Assembly: GCA_937879965.1 (NCBI GenBank) | Contig: CALFMP010000049.1 | Location: forward strand, 372,001 to 436,000 | Origin: QKMZ01 sp012965515 | Lineage (GTDB): Bacteria > Cyanobacteriota > Vampirovibrionia > Obscuribacterales > Obscuribacteraceae | Reading direction: 5' to 3' | DNA: 64,000 nucleotides | Shown here: positions 32,901 to 41,533 of the stretch, piece by piece | How the letters are laid out: each line of letters starts with the position of its first letter | How positions within the stretch are numbered: position 1 is the stretch's first letter | The notes under the pieces: model-generated | The model's input: the letters and a program-made list of their open reading frames with translations, nothing else | What the model was told of the DNA's origin: nothing | Databases searched by the model: none | Position numbers and translations under genes: made by a program

Positions 32901-34415
32901 ATGAAATCTTTAGCTGAATATGCGCTCGAGGTGGGCAAGCACGAAGGTGCAACCTACGTCGACGTGCGCATCATCGATCAGAAGTATCAGCACATTCAGA
33001 CCAAAGATCTGACTGTGGCTGAGTTCAATCAAGGCACGTCTTGCGGCCTCGGTGTTCGAGTGATCGCCGGTGGCGGTTGGGGTTTTGCCTCGACCCAGAC
33101 TCTGACCAAGCGGGCGATTGCCAAGGCCGTCAAGGAAGCGGTGAAGGTCGCGCGCGCCTCGGCAACCTGCCTTGCCGAACCAGTGAAGCTGGCTGCCGAG
33201 CCTGCTTATGTCGCTGAGTGGATTTCGCCGCATCTCGTCGATCCGTTCACGGTTTCGACCGAAGAGAAGTTGGCTCTGCTCTTCGACTGCGCCAAGATCA
33301 TGCTTGCAGTCAAAGGCGTGACTCTTGCAGGCGGCTCCCTGTCCTTCATTCGCGAAGAGAAATATTTCGCTTCGTCGGAAGGCAGCCGCATCAAACAGAC
33401 AAGCATTCGCTCGGGCATCGGCATCGAAGCCAATGCCACAGACGACCATGACCGCCAGAGGCGCTCGTGGCCGAACTCATTCGGTGGGCAGTACGAGCTC
33501 GCCGGCTGGGAGATCGCCAACCGCTGGCCGATCAAGGACCATGCGGAGCGCATTGCCGAAGAGGCTGTGAAACTGCTCACCGCGCCTTCGATGCCCAAGG
33601 GCAAGAAGGACATCATCTTGACCGGCAGCCAGCTGGGACTGCAGATTCACGAGTCTTGCGGTCACCCGAGCGAACTCGATCGCGCCCTCGGCTGGGAGAT
33701 CAACTTCGCAGGATTCAGCTTCCTCACTCCCGAGAAGCTGGGCAGCTTGCAGTACGGCTCTCCCATAGTCAATCTCGTAGCCGATGCTACCGAGCCGACC
33801 GGGCTTGGTTCCTTCGGCTTCGACGACGAAGGAGTGCGTGCCAAGCGGACCTATCTGGTCAAGGACGGCCTGTTCGCGGGCTACTTGAGTTCGCGTGACA
33901 CTGCGCATCTGGTCGGTCTCAACGAATCGGGCGGCGCCATGCGTGCTGAGTCCTATGCGTATGCGCCGATCATCCGCATGACCAACATCTCGCTTCTGCC
34001 CGGCAATGCCGGCAGTCTCGAAGAGCTGATCGCCGACACCAAAGACGGCTATCTCTTCGACATCAACAAGTCCTGGTCCATCGACGGGCGCCGCTATAAC
34101 TTCCAGTTCAGCTGCGAAGCTGCCTGGGAGATCAAGGACGGGAAGCTCGGGCGCATGTTCAAGAATCCCAGCTACAGTGGCATCACGCCTGAGTTCTGGA
34201 ATTCTTGCGACGCCATCTGTTCGGTCGAAGAGTACGTCAATTGGGGCGTTCCCAATTGCGGAAAGGGTCAGCCGATGCAGACCATGTGGACAGGTCATGG
34301 CGCTGCGCCTGCACGTTTCCGTAATGTGCAAGTGGGCATCGCCACGTCGGACGCGGAAACGCCGAATGCCGAAAGCGCGGACGGCAAGTCCGACAACAAA
34401 GGAGGTGCCCAATGA
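32901..34415 (+). CDS. tldD: TldD metalloprotease subunit, 504 aa
   Basis: ATG 32901 with AGGAAGGTATCCC upstream. TldD carries the zinc motif HExxxH, seen here as HESCGH at residues 250-255, followed by PSELDRALGWE. Other family marks are GTSCGLGVRVI near residue 45, YLVKDGLFAGYLSSRDTA, and the C-terminal GVPNCGKGQP with GHGAAPARFRNVQVG. With TldE it forms a heterodimer that degrades unfolded short peptides and, in some bacteria, matures RiPP peptides such as microcin B17. Its stop overlaps the tldE start by four bases (ATGA), so the two are translationally coupled. No obvious precursor peptide gene is next to it. Confidence 0.93.
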   Translation: MKSLAEYALEVGKHEGATYVDVRIIDQKYQHIQTKDLTVAEFNQGTSCGLGVRVIAGGGWGFASTQTLTKRAIAKAVKEAVKVARASATCLAEPVKLAAEPAYVAEWISPHLVDPFTVSTEEKLALLFDCAKIMLAVKGVTLAGGSLSFIREEKYFASSEGSRIKQTSIRSGIGIEANATDDHDRQRRSWPNSFGGQYELAGWEIANRWPIKDHAERIAEEAVKLLTAPSMPKGKKDIILTGSQLGLQIHESCGHPSELDRALGWEINFAGFSFLTPEKLGSLQYGSPIVNLVADATEPTGLGSFGFDDEGVRAKRTYLVKDGLFAGYLSSRDTAHLVGLNESGGAMRAESYAYAPIIRMTNISLLPGNAGSLEELIADTKDGYLFDINKSWSIDGRRYNFQFSCEAAWEIKDGKLGRMFKNPSYSGITPEFWNSCDAICSVEEYVNWGVPNCGKGQPMQTMWTGHGAAPARFRNVQVGIATSDAETPNAESADGKSDNKGGAQ

Positions 34416-35767
34416 TCAACGAAGCAAGAGCAAAGAAGATCATCGCCGGCGCCATCCGCTACGCTCGGCGTAAAGTCGATGGCATCGAGGTGACGGTTGG
34501 CGGTTCGAATATCGCCACGTCGCGTTTCGCCCAGAACGGCATGACGCAAAACCAGGCTCCGACTACCGAGTATGTTTCGGTGCGTGTCCTTCTCAAAGGA
34601 CGCCAGGCTCGATTGAACGGAGACGACCTCACCGAAAGGGCGGTCAAGGCGCTGATCGACAACGCCATCGTAGCGGCGAAACTCCTGGAAAAGGACGCCG
34701 ATCTGCAGCCGATTGTAAAGCCGAAAGGCAAGCCGGCAAGGAAAGGCAAGGAGGTAAGCCGCTTTGACAGCAAGACGGCGAAGATGTCGGCGATGGACCG
34801 CGCTCGTGAAGTGCGCAAGGTGATCGATGTCGCCAACGCCAAAAACCTGATCGCCTCAGGCGTTTACGCCTCCGGCGAAACGTATACGGCGCTGGGCAAT
34901 TCAGCCGGTCACTTCGTTTACCATCGCGAAACCTCGGCGGAATGTTCGATCACGATGACCGCGCCCGATTCGTCCGGCTGGGTGAAGGCTCAGGCGGTGA
35001 AGGCGTCCGATATCGACGTGCAGGAACTCGCTGAACAGGCTGCCTCCAAGGCGCTTCTTTCTGCGAATCCGCAGGAAGTCGACCCGGGCAAGTACACGGT
35101 GATTCTCGAGCCGGCCGCTGCACTCGACATGATCGGGCAGCTCTGGTACTCGTTCGCCGGCACCAGCCACGTCGACAAACTGTCGTGTCTGCTCGGCAAA
35201 CTCGGCAAGAAAATCTTCGGCGATAACGTCACCTTCTGGGACGACGTCAATCACAAGGACCAGTCTGGTCAGCCTTTCGATGGTGAAGGGTTGCCTCGCC
35301 AGAGTCTTGCTCTTGTCGAAGACGGCGTGGTGAAGAACTTCGTCTACGGTCGTCGCAGCGCCAAGGCGCTCAAGTGCGAATGCACCGGACACGGGCTCAG
35401 CGAGCCGAGTGCCATGGGCGACTACCCGTCGAACATGGTGATGAAGGGCGGCGATTCGTCGGTGGAGGAGATGATCAAATCCACTGACCGCGGCATTCTC
35501 GTTACGCGCGTCTGGTACGTGCGTGAAGTGGACCCGACGACGATGCTTATCACCGGCCTGACTCAGGACGGTACGTTCCTCATCGAGAACGGCGCCATCA
35601 AGTGCGGCATCAAGAACATGCGCTTCAATGTGAGCATCATCGAGATGCTCAACAGCATTCAGGCGTTGTCGCCCGAGGCTCGCACCTCCGGCGAAGAAGC
35701 GCCCACTGCTGTGATGCCGGCACTGAAGGTGACCGGCTTCAATTTCACGGAGCGCACGCTGTACTAG
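34412..35767 (+). CDS. tldE: TldE (PmbA) partner subunit, 451 aa
   Basis: ATG 34412 overlaps the tldD stop and has GGAGGTGCCC upstream inside tldD. The protein is collinear with TldD (VEVTVGGSNIATSRFAQNGM-like N-terminus, YTVILEPAAALDMIGQL where TldD has its zinc helix, and the shared C-terminal half) but lacks the HExxxH motif, as expected for the non-catalytic partner that shapes the substrate tunnel. The ~20-residue Lys/Gly-rich insertion near residue 105 (KPKGKPARKGKE) is unusual. REP-like palindromes and a tandem array follow in the gap downstream. Confidence 0.92.
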   Translation: MINEARAKKIIAGAIRYARRKVDGIEVTVGGSNIATSRFAQNGMTQNQAPTTEYVSVRVLLKGRQARLNGDDLTERAVKALIDNAIVAAKLLEKDADLQPIVKPKGKPARKGKEVSRFDSKTAKMSAMDRAREVRKVIDVANAKNLIASGVYASGETYTALGNSAGHFVYHRETSAECSITMTAPDSSGWVKAQAVKASDIDVQELAEQAASKALLSANPQEVDPGKYTVILEPAAALDMIGQLWYSFAGTSHVDKLSCLLGKLGKKIFGDNVTFWDDVNHKDQSGQPFDGEGLPRQSLALVEDGVVKNFVYGRRSAKALKCECTGHGLSEPSAMGDYPSNMVMKGGDSSVEEMIKSTDRGILVTRVWYVREVDPTTMLITGLTQDGTFLIENGAIKCGIKNMRFNVSIIEMLNSIQALSPEARTSGEEAPTAVMPALKVTGFNFTERTLY

Positions 35768-35821
35768 ATATGGCGGCGGCTCGCCGATGCCGGGCGGCAA
35801 AAATGCCGCCCCGGAAGCATA

Positions 35822-35842
35822 GGGGCGATGCCATGCATCGCC
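35822..35842. repeat. REP-like palindrome
   Basis: GGGGCGATGC and GCATCGCCC around a CAT centre, 54 bases after tldE. Same family as 22278. Confidence 0.6.
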
Positions 35843-35881
35843 CGGCTTTCGATGTCGCGCAATATCCGCGTTTCGGAAGTC

Positions 35882-35900
35882 GGGCGCATGCAATGCGCCC
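35882..35900. repeat. REP-like palindrome
   Basis: GGGCGCAT, GCA, ATGCGCCC, followed by CCTAC as in the 22278 copy. Second palindrome in the same gap, 40 bases after the first. Confidence 0.6.
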
Positions 35901-35916
35901 CTACAGAGCGCCCGAA

Positions 35917-36013
35917 GTTCAAACTTCGCACTCAAGTTCAAATCTCAAGTTCAAACCTGAGGTTCAAGCCTGAGGTTCAAACCTCAAGTTCAAAACTCAG
36001 GTGCAAACCTCAC
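35917..36013. repeat. 13-bp tandem repeat array
   Basis: Six units of 13 bases from 35936 to 36013 with consensus GTTCAAACCTCAA, preceded by a longer 19-base variant at 35917. Units differ at two to four positions. The array lies between tldE and the patatin-like gene, is not coding on either strand in any credible frame, and could be a protein-binding array or a slippage-prone minisatellite. Confidence 0.8.
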
Positions 36014-36015
36014 GT

Positions 36016-36039
36016 GCACGCGGACAATCGTGTCCGTGC
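36016..36039 (+). terminator. Hairpin after the tandem array
   Basis: GGACA, loop ATCG, TGTCC, continued by CAC/GTG across a small bulge, then CGCGCGTTTTCTT. Terminator-like, about 95 bases before the patatin-like gene. Confidence 0.5.
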
Positions 36040-36132
36040 GCGCGTTTTCTTGCAAATAGTCAGGGTAGAAGAAGGCGCAAAAATCGCCTGTTACCCATGA
36101 ACCTAATCACTAGAATCCGAAAGGAGATCTAC

Positions 36133-37011
36133 ATGGTTACTTGCACAACCAAACCTCGCCAACCCGGTGAAAGTGTGGATGTGGTTCTTGGCGCCGGTGG
36201 CGTTAAGGGCTTCGGACACATCGGTGTTTGGCGGAAGATTGTGGAGCTGGGCATTCCCGTTGGTACCGTCACTGGTGCCTCGGTCGGCTCCATTATCGCT
36301 GCGTTCGTCACCAATGGATACGGCGTCGAGGAATTGACGCGTGTTTTCCACAGGGGACTGAACAACCGCATGAATCTCGGCACAATCGTCAGCGCCCTTT
36401 CCTGGGGCGACCCGCTCTCGGTCATGATTGGCGGTCCGATGGACCTCACTCAGCCGATGCGCGAGATGGTTCGCGAGTTCGGTCTCAAGCCGAACAAGCA
36501 GCTCAAGATCGTTGCGTTCGACCTTATCGCTCAGGAGCCCGTGGTCTTCGAAGGTGAAGACTACGACCTGGCTACTGCGCTCACAGCTTCGTGTGCGCTG
36601 CCCTCGGTACTGCGCCCGAAGTGGTATCAGGATGGTGCTCGCATGCGGCTTCTCGCCGACGGGGCGCTCTTCCACTACAACCCGACGTGTTTCTCGACGG
36701 CGCCCGCCATCGTCAGCACGCTCAAGCCTGCCTCCGAATGGCCGCGCGAAGTGATGTACCCGATCGACATGTACTTCCACATGCGCGAGCTGTACTTCCC
36801 GATCGCCGGTCACCGGCGCGTCGTCGACCCCAATCTGCACATCGTTGTGGATTGTGGTTTGCCGGATGTGGCGGGTTTGAATTTCGGTGTCTCTGCTGAG
36901 ACGTGTGACCGGATGATCGCGGATGGTTACAAAACCGCACATTCGGTTCTCACCGATGCGATTGCCAAAGGCCGGCTTCCCAAGCCGGAAACCGAGGCGG
37001 TCGCTCAGTGA
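36133..37011 (+). CDS. Patatin-like phospholipase, 292 aa
   Basis: ATG 36133 with AAAGGAGATCTAC upstream. Patatin hallmarks are complete: oxyanion loop GAGGVKG (residues 20-26), nucleophile elbow GASVG with Ser 50, and catalytic Asp in ADGAL (Asp 176). The family uses a Ser-Asp dyad to hydrolyse acyl esters of phospholipids or neutral lipids; some members act on polyhydroxyalkanoate granules. No signal peptide or membrane segment, so it is cytoplasmic or peripheral. The next gene is an SDR of the 3-hydroxybutyrate dehydrogenase type, which makes a storage-polymer role conceivable but unproven. Confidence 0.88.
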   Translation: MVTCTTKPRQPGESVDVVLGAGGVKGFGHIGVWRKIVELGIPVGTVTGASVGSIIAAFVTNGYGVEELTRVFHRGLNNRMNLGTIVSALSWGDPLSVMIGGPMDLTQPMREMVREFGLKPNKQLKIVAFDLIAQEPVVFEGEDYDLATALTASCALPSVLRPKWYQDGARMRLLADGALFHYNPTCFSTAPAIVSTLKPASEWPREVMYPIDMYFHMRELYFPIAGHRRVVDPNLHIVVDCGLPDVAGLNFGVSAETCDRMIADGYKTAHSVLTDAIAKGRLPKPETEAVAQ

Positions 37012-37033
37012 GATTGTGACGCCCGCTTAAACA

Positions 37034-37156
37034 GAAACTCTTGCCAAAAGCAAACGCGCGGTTCATAGTGACCGCAAAATAAAAAGCGTTTGCCTTCCGC
37101 GAGCTACTCGCAAGAGCAATCGCAGACGCGGCGTTAAGTCGCGAGGCAAGAGTTTC
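37034..37156 (+). ncRNA. Branched RNA-like fold before the SDR gene
   Basis: A perfect 12-bp closing helix, GAAACTCTTGCC (37034-37045) with GGCAAGAGTTTC (37145-37156), encloses at least two further helices: GCAAACGC/GCGTTTGC (37050/37086) containing GCGGT/ACCGC (37058/37071), and GCGAG/CTCGC (37099-37111); a weaker CGCG/CGCG pair lies near 37127-37143. This is a multi-helix junction of about 120 bases ending 20 bases before the SDR start, the geometry of a riboswitch or cis-regulatory RNA. It matches no class I can name. Confidence 0.55.
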
Positions 37157-37176
37157 TTCCTTTGAGCAGGTAAGTC

Positions 37177-38034
37177 ATGGTTCAAACATCAGATAGAGAG
37201 ACTGAAATGGCACGTAAAACCAAAGCAGCGAAGTCCACTAAGGACACGCGTCCGCTTGCCGGCAAGGTGGCAGTCATCACCGGCTCCACGAGCGGCATTG
37301 GTCTGGGGATCGCTACGGCGTTCGCCAGAAACGGTGCATCAGTTTTGCTCAACGGTCTGGGTGACGCGACCGAGGTCGAAAAGACTCGCCAGGCACTTGC
37401 TGATGAGCATGGCGTCGAGGTTCAATACCACGCCGCCAACATGCAGAATCCGGCGGACATTGTCGACATGATCGACTACGCTTGCGACCTGTTCGGTGGC
37501 GTGGACATTCTCGTCAATAATGCCGGTATCCAGCATACATCCCGCCTCGAAGACTTCCCTGCCGAGAAGTGGGATCAAATCATCGCCATCAATTTGAGCG
37601 CAGCATTCCACGCCATGAAGGCGGCGCTGCCTAAGATGAAAGAAGGTGGATTCGGGCGCATCATCAACATTGCGTCCGTGCATGGTCTGGTCGCATCAGC
37701 CGAGAAGGCCGCATACGTAGCCGCCAAGCACGGCATTGTCGGGCTCACCAAAGTGGTGGCGCTCGAGAATGCTGAAAGCGGTATCACTGCCAACGCCATC
37801 TGCCCGGGCTGGGTTCGCACCCCGCTTGTGGAAAAACAGATTGAGGCGCTCGCTGAGAAGAACGGCATCTCGATTGAGGAAGCAACAGTGAAGCTGCTCG
37901 AAGAAAAGCAGCCCAGCAAGCGCTTCACCGAGGTCGAGCAAATCGGCGAGATGGCTATCTTTCTGGCCGGACCTGCAGCTGCCAACATCACCGGTCAAAC
38001 GATGGTGATGGACGGAGGCTGGGTCTCCAGGTAA
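37177..38034 (+). CDS. 3-hydroxybutyrate dehydrogenase-like SDR, 285 aa
   Basis: Short-chain dehydrogenase with TGSTSGIG cofactor loop (residues 35-42), NNAG (114-117), catalytic Ser 167, Tyr 180 and Lys 184 (YxxxK). The segments AFARNGASVLLNG, GIQHTSRLEDFP and NAICPGWVRTPLVEKQI follow the 3-hydroxybutyrate dehydrogenase subfamily, which interconverts 3-hydroxybutyrate and acetoacetate with NAD. A ~25-residue basic N-terminal extension is extra. Start 37177 has AGG at a fair distance; ATG 37207 with GAGAG upstream is nearly as good. A structured leader lies just upstream and a patatin-like hydrolase precedes it. Confidence 0.88.
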   Translation: MVQTSDRETEMARKTKAAKSTKDTRPLAGKVAVITGSTSGIGLGIATAFARNGASVLLNGLGDATEVEKTRQALADEHGVEVQYHAANMQNPADIVDMIDYACDLFGGVDILVNNAGIQHTSRLEDFPAEKWDQIIAINLSAAFHAMKAALPKMKEGGFGRIINIASVHGLVASAEKAAYVAAKHGIVGLTKVVALENAESGITANAICPGWVRTPLVEKQIEALAEKNGISIEEATVKLLEEKQPSKRFTEVEQIGEMAIFLAGPAAANITGQTMVMDGGWVSR

Positions 38035-38278
38035 CATTCGCGACTATCTCTCGGGGCGGCGCCATGCGTCGACCGTGATGAATCAATAGTTTGAGGCAAG
38101 GGCAGTGGTTTCGACCGCTGCCCTTTTCCTTATCGAGCAACCGGATGGCACCGCTGGTGGTGTCGTCTTTGTCGGCTTCAAAAACAAAGGTGCGTATCGA
38201 CGCCCCTGGCAGAGCGGTTCATCAGCCGGTCTGCGAAACAGACGCGCGCAAGCGCAGAGAATAAAGAGGTTCAATCCT

Positions 38279-39328
38279 ATGTTCTACCGCATCCTGAAGT
38301 TCGCCGGGCAGTCGTCCTACATTCTGTTGGGCTATTTGACCTGGCTGTGGTTCCACGGTGGTCTGAGCTGGGAGTTTAGTCTGAGCTGCCTGGCGGTGAG
38401 CGGTTTCTGGCTCGCCATCACGGTGCTCGGCATGCGCCAGCTCTTCACCACGTACTTCGACCTTTTCTCCCGCCTCAAGGTGCTCCTGCCCCTGTGGATA
38501 GGTTTGGCACTGGCGGGCCTCGCGGTCTACAGCACCGACTCGCAGTCGATTCTCATCGGCGCCCTCTGCGAGCTGGCTGCATGGACCGGCGTTTACCTGC
38601 TCTATCGTCGCAACCGCAAGCAGTACATGATCAAGGGTCACGGTCCGCTGCCCAAGGGCACGTGGATCAATCCGCCCAAGGAAGTGCTGCGCCCCGGTGA
38701 CCTCATCCTCACTTCCGGCCGTATTGCCACTCGTCTTCACGAGTCGGTCGGTCACGGCGAAGTGGTGGTGCTGCAGGAAGACGGCAAGCTCATGGCTTTC
38801 AGCTCCTACATGGAGCACGGCACGGTCTTCAACCGCGTCGAGGTGCTCACACGCAAGCCGGAAAGCCGCGGTCACTACGTCGTCATGCGACTGGTGAATC
38901 CGCTCACCGCCGAAGAGCTGGAGCTGATGCCCAAGCTCTGCCGCATCATGCTCAAAGAGAACGACCGCTGGCGCGAGGAAGCTCGTGCTACGCGCGACAA
39001 GGTGCTGGGCTATCTGCCCCTGCCGCGTTTCGCGAAGACCTGGATCAAGAGCAAGTTCTCGGTCACGGGTTATGACTGGTTCGGTCTCTTCACCGGACGC
39101 CGCGCAGCCAGCCACTGGACTTGCATCGGCGCCTGCCTCGAGCTGTATGCTCGCCTGGGCGTGAAGACGAATCGCTACGGAACGGGTCTGCTCGGTCTCG
39201 GTACCGGCATGCTCGACCCGATCATGCCGGTTCGATTCCTGTCGGATCCCGCCTTCCAGCTCCTCACGGAAGAGGACAAGAAGGTCTTCCAGGGTGCGAC
39301 TCCGGCACAGGCTGTCGCTGCTGAGTAG
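38279..39328 (+). CDS. Membrane protein with possible permuted papain-like amidase domain, 349 aa
   Basis: ATG 38279 with AAAGAGG upstream. Three to four membrane helices occupy residues ~10-108. The cytoplasmic or outer domain begins at LRPGDLILTSG and has SVGHGEVVV (His 159), SSYMEHGTVF and, much later, HWTCIGACLELY (Cys 282 or 286). Order His then Cys, with GDLIL and H-x-x-V features, is that of the permuted NlpC/P60 (YiiX/YaeF) amidase group. These act on lipids or peptidoglycan-linked bonds. Membrane anchoring is not typical of YiiX. Fold assignment is from motif order only. Confidence 0.6.
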   Translation: MFYRILKFAGQSSYILLGYLTWLWFHGGLSWEFSLSCLAVSGFWLAITVLGMRQLFTTYFDLFSRLKVLLPLWIGLALAGLAVYSTDSQSILIGALCELAAWTGVYLLYRRNRKQYMIKGHGPLPKGTWINPPKEVLRPGDLILTSGRIATRLHESVGHGEVVVLQEDGKLMAFSSYMEHGTVFNRVEVLTRKPESRGHYVVMRLVNPLTAEELELMPKLCRIMLKENDRWREEARATRDKVLGYLPLPRFAKTWIKSKFSVTGYDWFGLFTGRRAASHWTCIGACLELYARLGVKTNRYGTGLLGLGTGMLDPIMPVRFLSDPAFQLLTEEDKKVFQGATPAQAVAAE

Positions 39329-39352
39329 TCAGCAAGTTCGCCGCTTCAAACC

Positions 39353-39375
39353 GGGCGACGCATGGCGTCGTCCCT
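39353..39375. repeat. REP-like palindrome
   Basis: GGGCGACG, centre CATGG, CGTCGTCCC; a slightly decayed copy of the GGGGCGAYGC family, 25 bases after the preceding stop. Confidence 0.5.
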
Positions 39376-39596
39376 GCGGCGTTTGCATGCGGCATAGGCC
39401 CCATAAGAATTGCGGGGGAGCGGGCTCTCGAAAGTGGGTATGTGATTGCAGAGATGCAGTTGCTGCCTGCCTGGAAGTCCGCTCCCTGCCGCAATCCCCA
39501 ACTGTTCGCCTGAAGCATCTCGAAGACATTCTGGTGTTTTGCGCAAACACTCTGGGGAAACACCACCCGAAACGCAATCAAAATCAAGGACGAAAA

Positions 39597-40529
39597 ATGC
39601 GTCTAAAGAAACGATTCCGCGGCGCCATGCTTGGTCTTGCCGCAGCCGATGCGGTAGGAACTACGCTTGAGTTCATGCCGCCCGGCACGTTTGAGCCCAT
39701 CACCGACATGGTCGGTGGCGGACCGTTCGAACTGAATGCCGGCGAATGGACTGACGACACCTCGATGGCGCTTTGCCTGGCGGCGAGCCTCATCGAGTGC
39801 TTCGCCTTCGACGCGCAAGACCAGATGGAGCGTTATGTTCGCTGGTGGCGCGAAGGCTACATGAGCAGCAACGGTCGCTGCTTCGACATAGGCAACACTG
39901 TGGTTGCGGCGCTGCGTAAGTTCGAAAAGGACCCGAGCAATCCCTTCTGCGGTTCGACTGATCCGTACACGGCGGGCAACGGTTCGATCATGCGCCTGGC
40001 GCCTGTGCCTCTGGCGTTCTTCAATGATCCCGTCAATGCCGTCGAGAAGTCTGCCGAAAGCTCGCGCACCACGCATGGTGCCACGGTGGCTGTGGATGCT
40101 TGCCGCTACATGGCTGCAATCATCGTCGGCGCGCTCAATGGGGAGAGCAAGGAAACTTTGCTTTCCGCCAACTACGGTCCGGAACCGGGCTACTGGGACA
40201 AGTTGCCGCTCTGCCCGGAAATCGCCGCGATTGCCGCCGGTTCGTTCAAGACAAGCGAGCCGCCTGAAATCAAAGGCACCGGCTACGCAGCCAAGGCGCT
40301 GGAAGCGGCGTTGTGGGCGTTCTACAAGTCGGACGACTTCAAGACCGGCTGCCTTCTTGCTGCCAATCTTGGTGACGATGCCGACACCACCGCTGCCATC
40401 TACGGGCAAATCGCCGGCGCCTATCTGGGCGTCGATGCGATTCCCGAGAAGTGGCTGGCGAAGGTCGCTGACCGCGCCAAGATCGAAAGGCTCGCCGACG
40501 ATCTCTACGAGATGTCGAACGGGCTGTAA
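39597..40529 (+). CDS. ADP-ribosylglycohydrolase (DraG) family protein, 310 aa
   Basis: ATG 39597 with AAGGACG upstream. Di-magnesium site motifs are intact: GEWTDDTSM (Thr 52, Asp 53, Asp 54) and NLGDDADTTAAIYGQIAGA (Asp 260, Asp 261, Asp 263, Thr 264), plus the GNTVVAAL and YTAGNGSIMRLAP signatures. The family removes ADP-ribose from modified proteins, nucleic acids or small molecules. No nitrogenase gene or DraT partner is nearby. The window also encodes a NADAR protein at 1970, so two different ADP-ribose or N-glycosyl removing families are present, although 37 kb apart. Confidence 0.92.
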   Translation: MRLKKRFRGAMLGLAAADAVGTTLEFMPPGTFEPITDMVGGGPFELNAGEWTDDTSMALCLAASLIECFAFDAQDQMERYVRWWREGYMSSNGRCFDIGNTVVAALRKFEKDPSNPFCGSTDPYTAGNGSIMRLAPVPLAFFNDPVNAVEKSAESSRTTHGATVAVDACRYMAAIIVGALNGESKETLLSANYGPEPGYWDKLPLCPEIAAIAAGSFKTSEPPEIKGTGYAAKALEAALWAFYKSDDFKTGCLLAANLGDDADTTAAIYGQIAGAYLGVDAIPEKWLAKVADRAKIERLADDLYEMSNGL

Positions 40530-40882
40530 GTGAGTTTGAAAACGGGCTGCGATTTGCGATTGTTCTGCAATCGTGATGACCAGCTCGTTTTCTTTAAATG
40601 GTGATACTATGATAACCTTTAGTAGGCAAGGCTTTGCGGCCTGTGACTTGAGCATACCGTGGCACTTTCTCTGGTTGGCGGCTGGATTCTAGTGATCCTG
40701 TACAAAGGCGGAGGTGGGCGACAAGTCCATGACGAAAACGTTCGTAAAGTTGGCTGATCACAACGCCTTTCGCTCGATATCAGGTGGTTAGAATGAGCTT
40801 GTAGTTCCTGATTTGCTCAGGAGCAGTGGCGCTGAAACCGCGACTGCATGCGGTTTGTGCATGACATCACGAGGTACCCGAT
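40530..40882 (+). promoter_or_regulatory. Long leader with CTATGA-N7-TAGTAG motif
   Basis: The recurrent motif stands at 40605-40625 (GATACTATGA, seven bases, TAGTAG), after TTTTCTTT. About 260 bases separate it from the DUF1579 gene start at 40883; no ORF is supported in between, so the mRNA would have a long leader or a separate small RNA is made. Confidence 0.45.
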
Positions 40883-41389
40883 ATGGCAGACGAGAAGGAA
40901 AAAGGATGGGCGCCGCCGCCGCCCGAGGAGCAGCACAAGTGGCTGTTGAAGCTCGTCGGCGATTGGACGATCGAAGGCGAATGCAACATGGGACCTGATA
41001 AAGCGGCAAGCAAAAGCACCGGGCATGAAACAGTTCGTGCAATCGGTGATTTCTGGATGATTGCCGAAGGCGAGATGACGTCTCCCGAGGGGTCCGGACT
41101 GACGAGAATGACGCTCGGATATGACCCGAAGAAGAAGCACTTCGTGGGCAGTTGGGTGGGTTCGATGATGACCAACATGTGGGTTTATCAGGGCGAACTC
41201 GATGCCGCGGAAAAGGTCTTGACTCTAAGCACGGTCGGACCTGACTTTGAAAATGAAGGCAAAGAGTTGAACTATCAGGACATCATAGAAATTGTGGATG
41301 ACGACAACCGTATTCTTCGCTCTCGAATGCAGGGAGCGGATGGAAACTGGACGCAGATTATGACTGCTCACTACAAACGCAAGAAGTAG
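40883..41389 (+). CDS. DUF1579 family protein, 168 aa
   Basis: ATG 40883 with GAGGTACCCGAT upstream. After a Pro-rich start (GWAPPPPEEQH) the protein matches DUF1579 in full: LLKLVGDWTIEGEC, FWMIAEGEM, TRMTLGYDPKKKHFVGSWVG, and the final strands MTNMWVYQGELD and LRSRMQGADGNWTQIMTAHYKRK. This is a small beta-barrel of lipocalin-like shape without assigned biochemical role. No signal peptide, so cytoplasmic. A hairpin with a T-rich tail follows 27 bases after the stop. Confidence 0.85.
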   Translation: MADEKEKGWAPPPPEEQHKWLLKLVGDWTIEGECNMGPDKAASKSTGHETVRAIGDFWMIAEGEMTSPEGSGLTRMTLGYDPKKKHFVGSWVGSMMTNMWVYQGELDAAEKVLTLSTVGPDFENEGKELNYQDIIEIVDDDNRILRSRMQGADGNWTQIMTAHYKRKK

Positions 41390-41415
41390 TTTCTCCTGTT
41401 TTCTATTCCACATCG

Positions 41416-41443
41416 AAGGGGTGATGCGTCTCATTGCCCCTTT
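41416..41443 (+). terminator. Terminator-like hairpin, decayed REP form
   Basis: AAGGGGTGATG pairs with CATTGCCCCTT (G-U pairs allowed), followed by TGGTTTTTG. It resembles the GGGGCGATGC palindromes but the T tract suggests it now terminates the DUF1579 gene. Confidence 0.6.
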
Positions 41444-41533
41444 GGTTTTTGTGGGGTTTAAACTGCCAGGAAGCGTGATTCCGAGCTCTTTTTCGAATCA
41501 CAATTCCCAGGCAGTTCTTTTTCTACTGATTTG

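Noticed and set aside
35917..36013. CRISPR array
   Set aside because: Units are contiguous 13-base tandem repeats with no spacers, and no cas gene is near.
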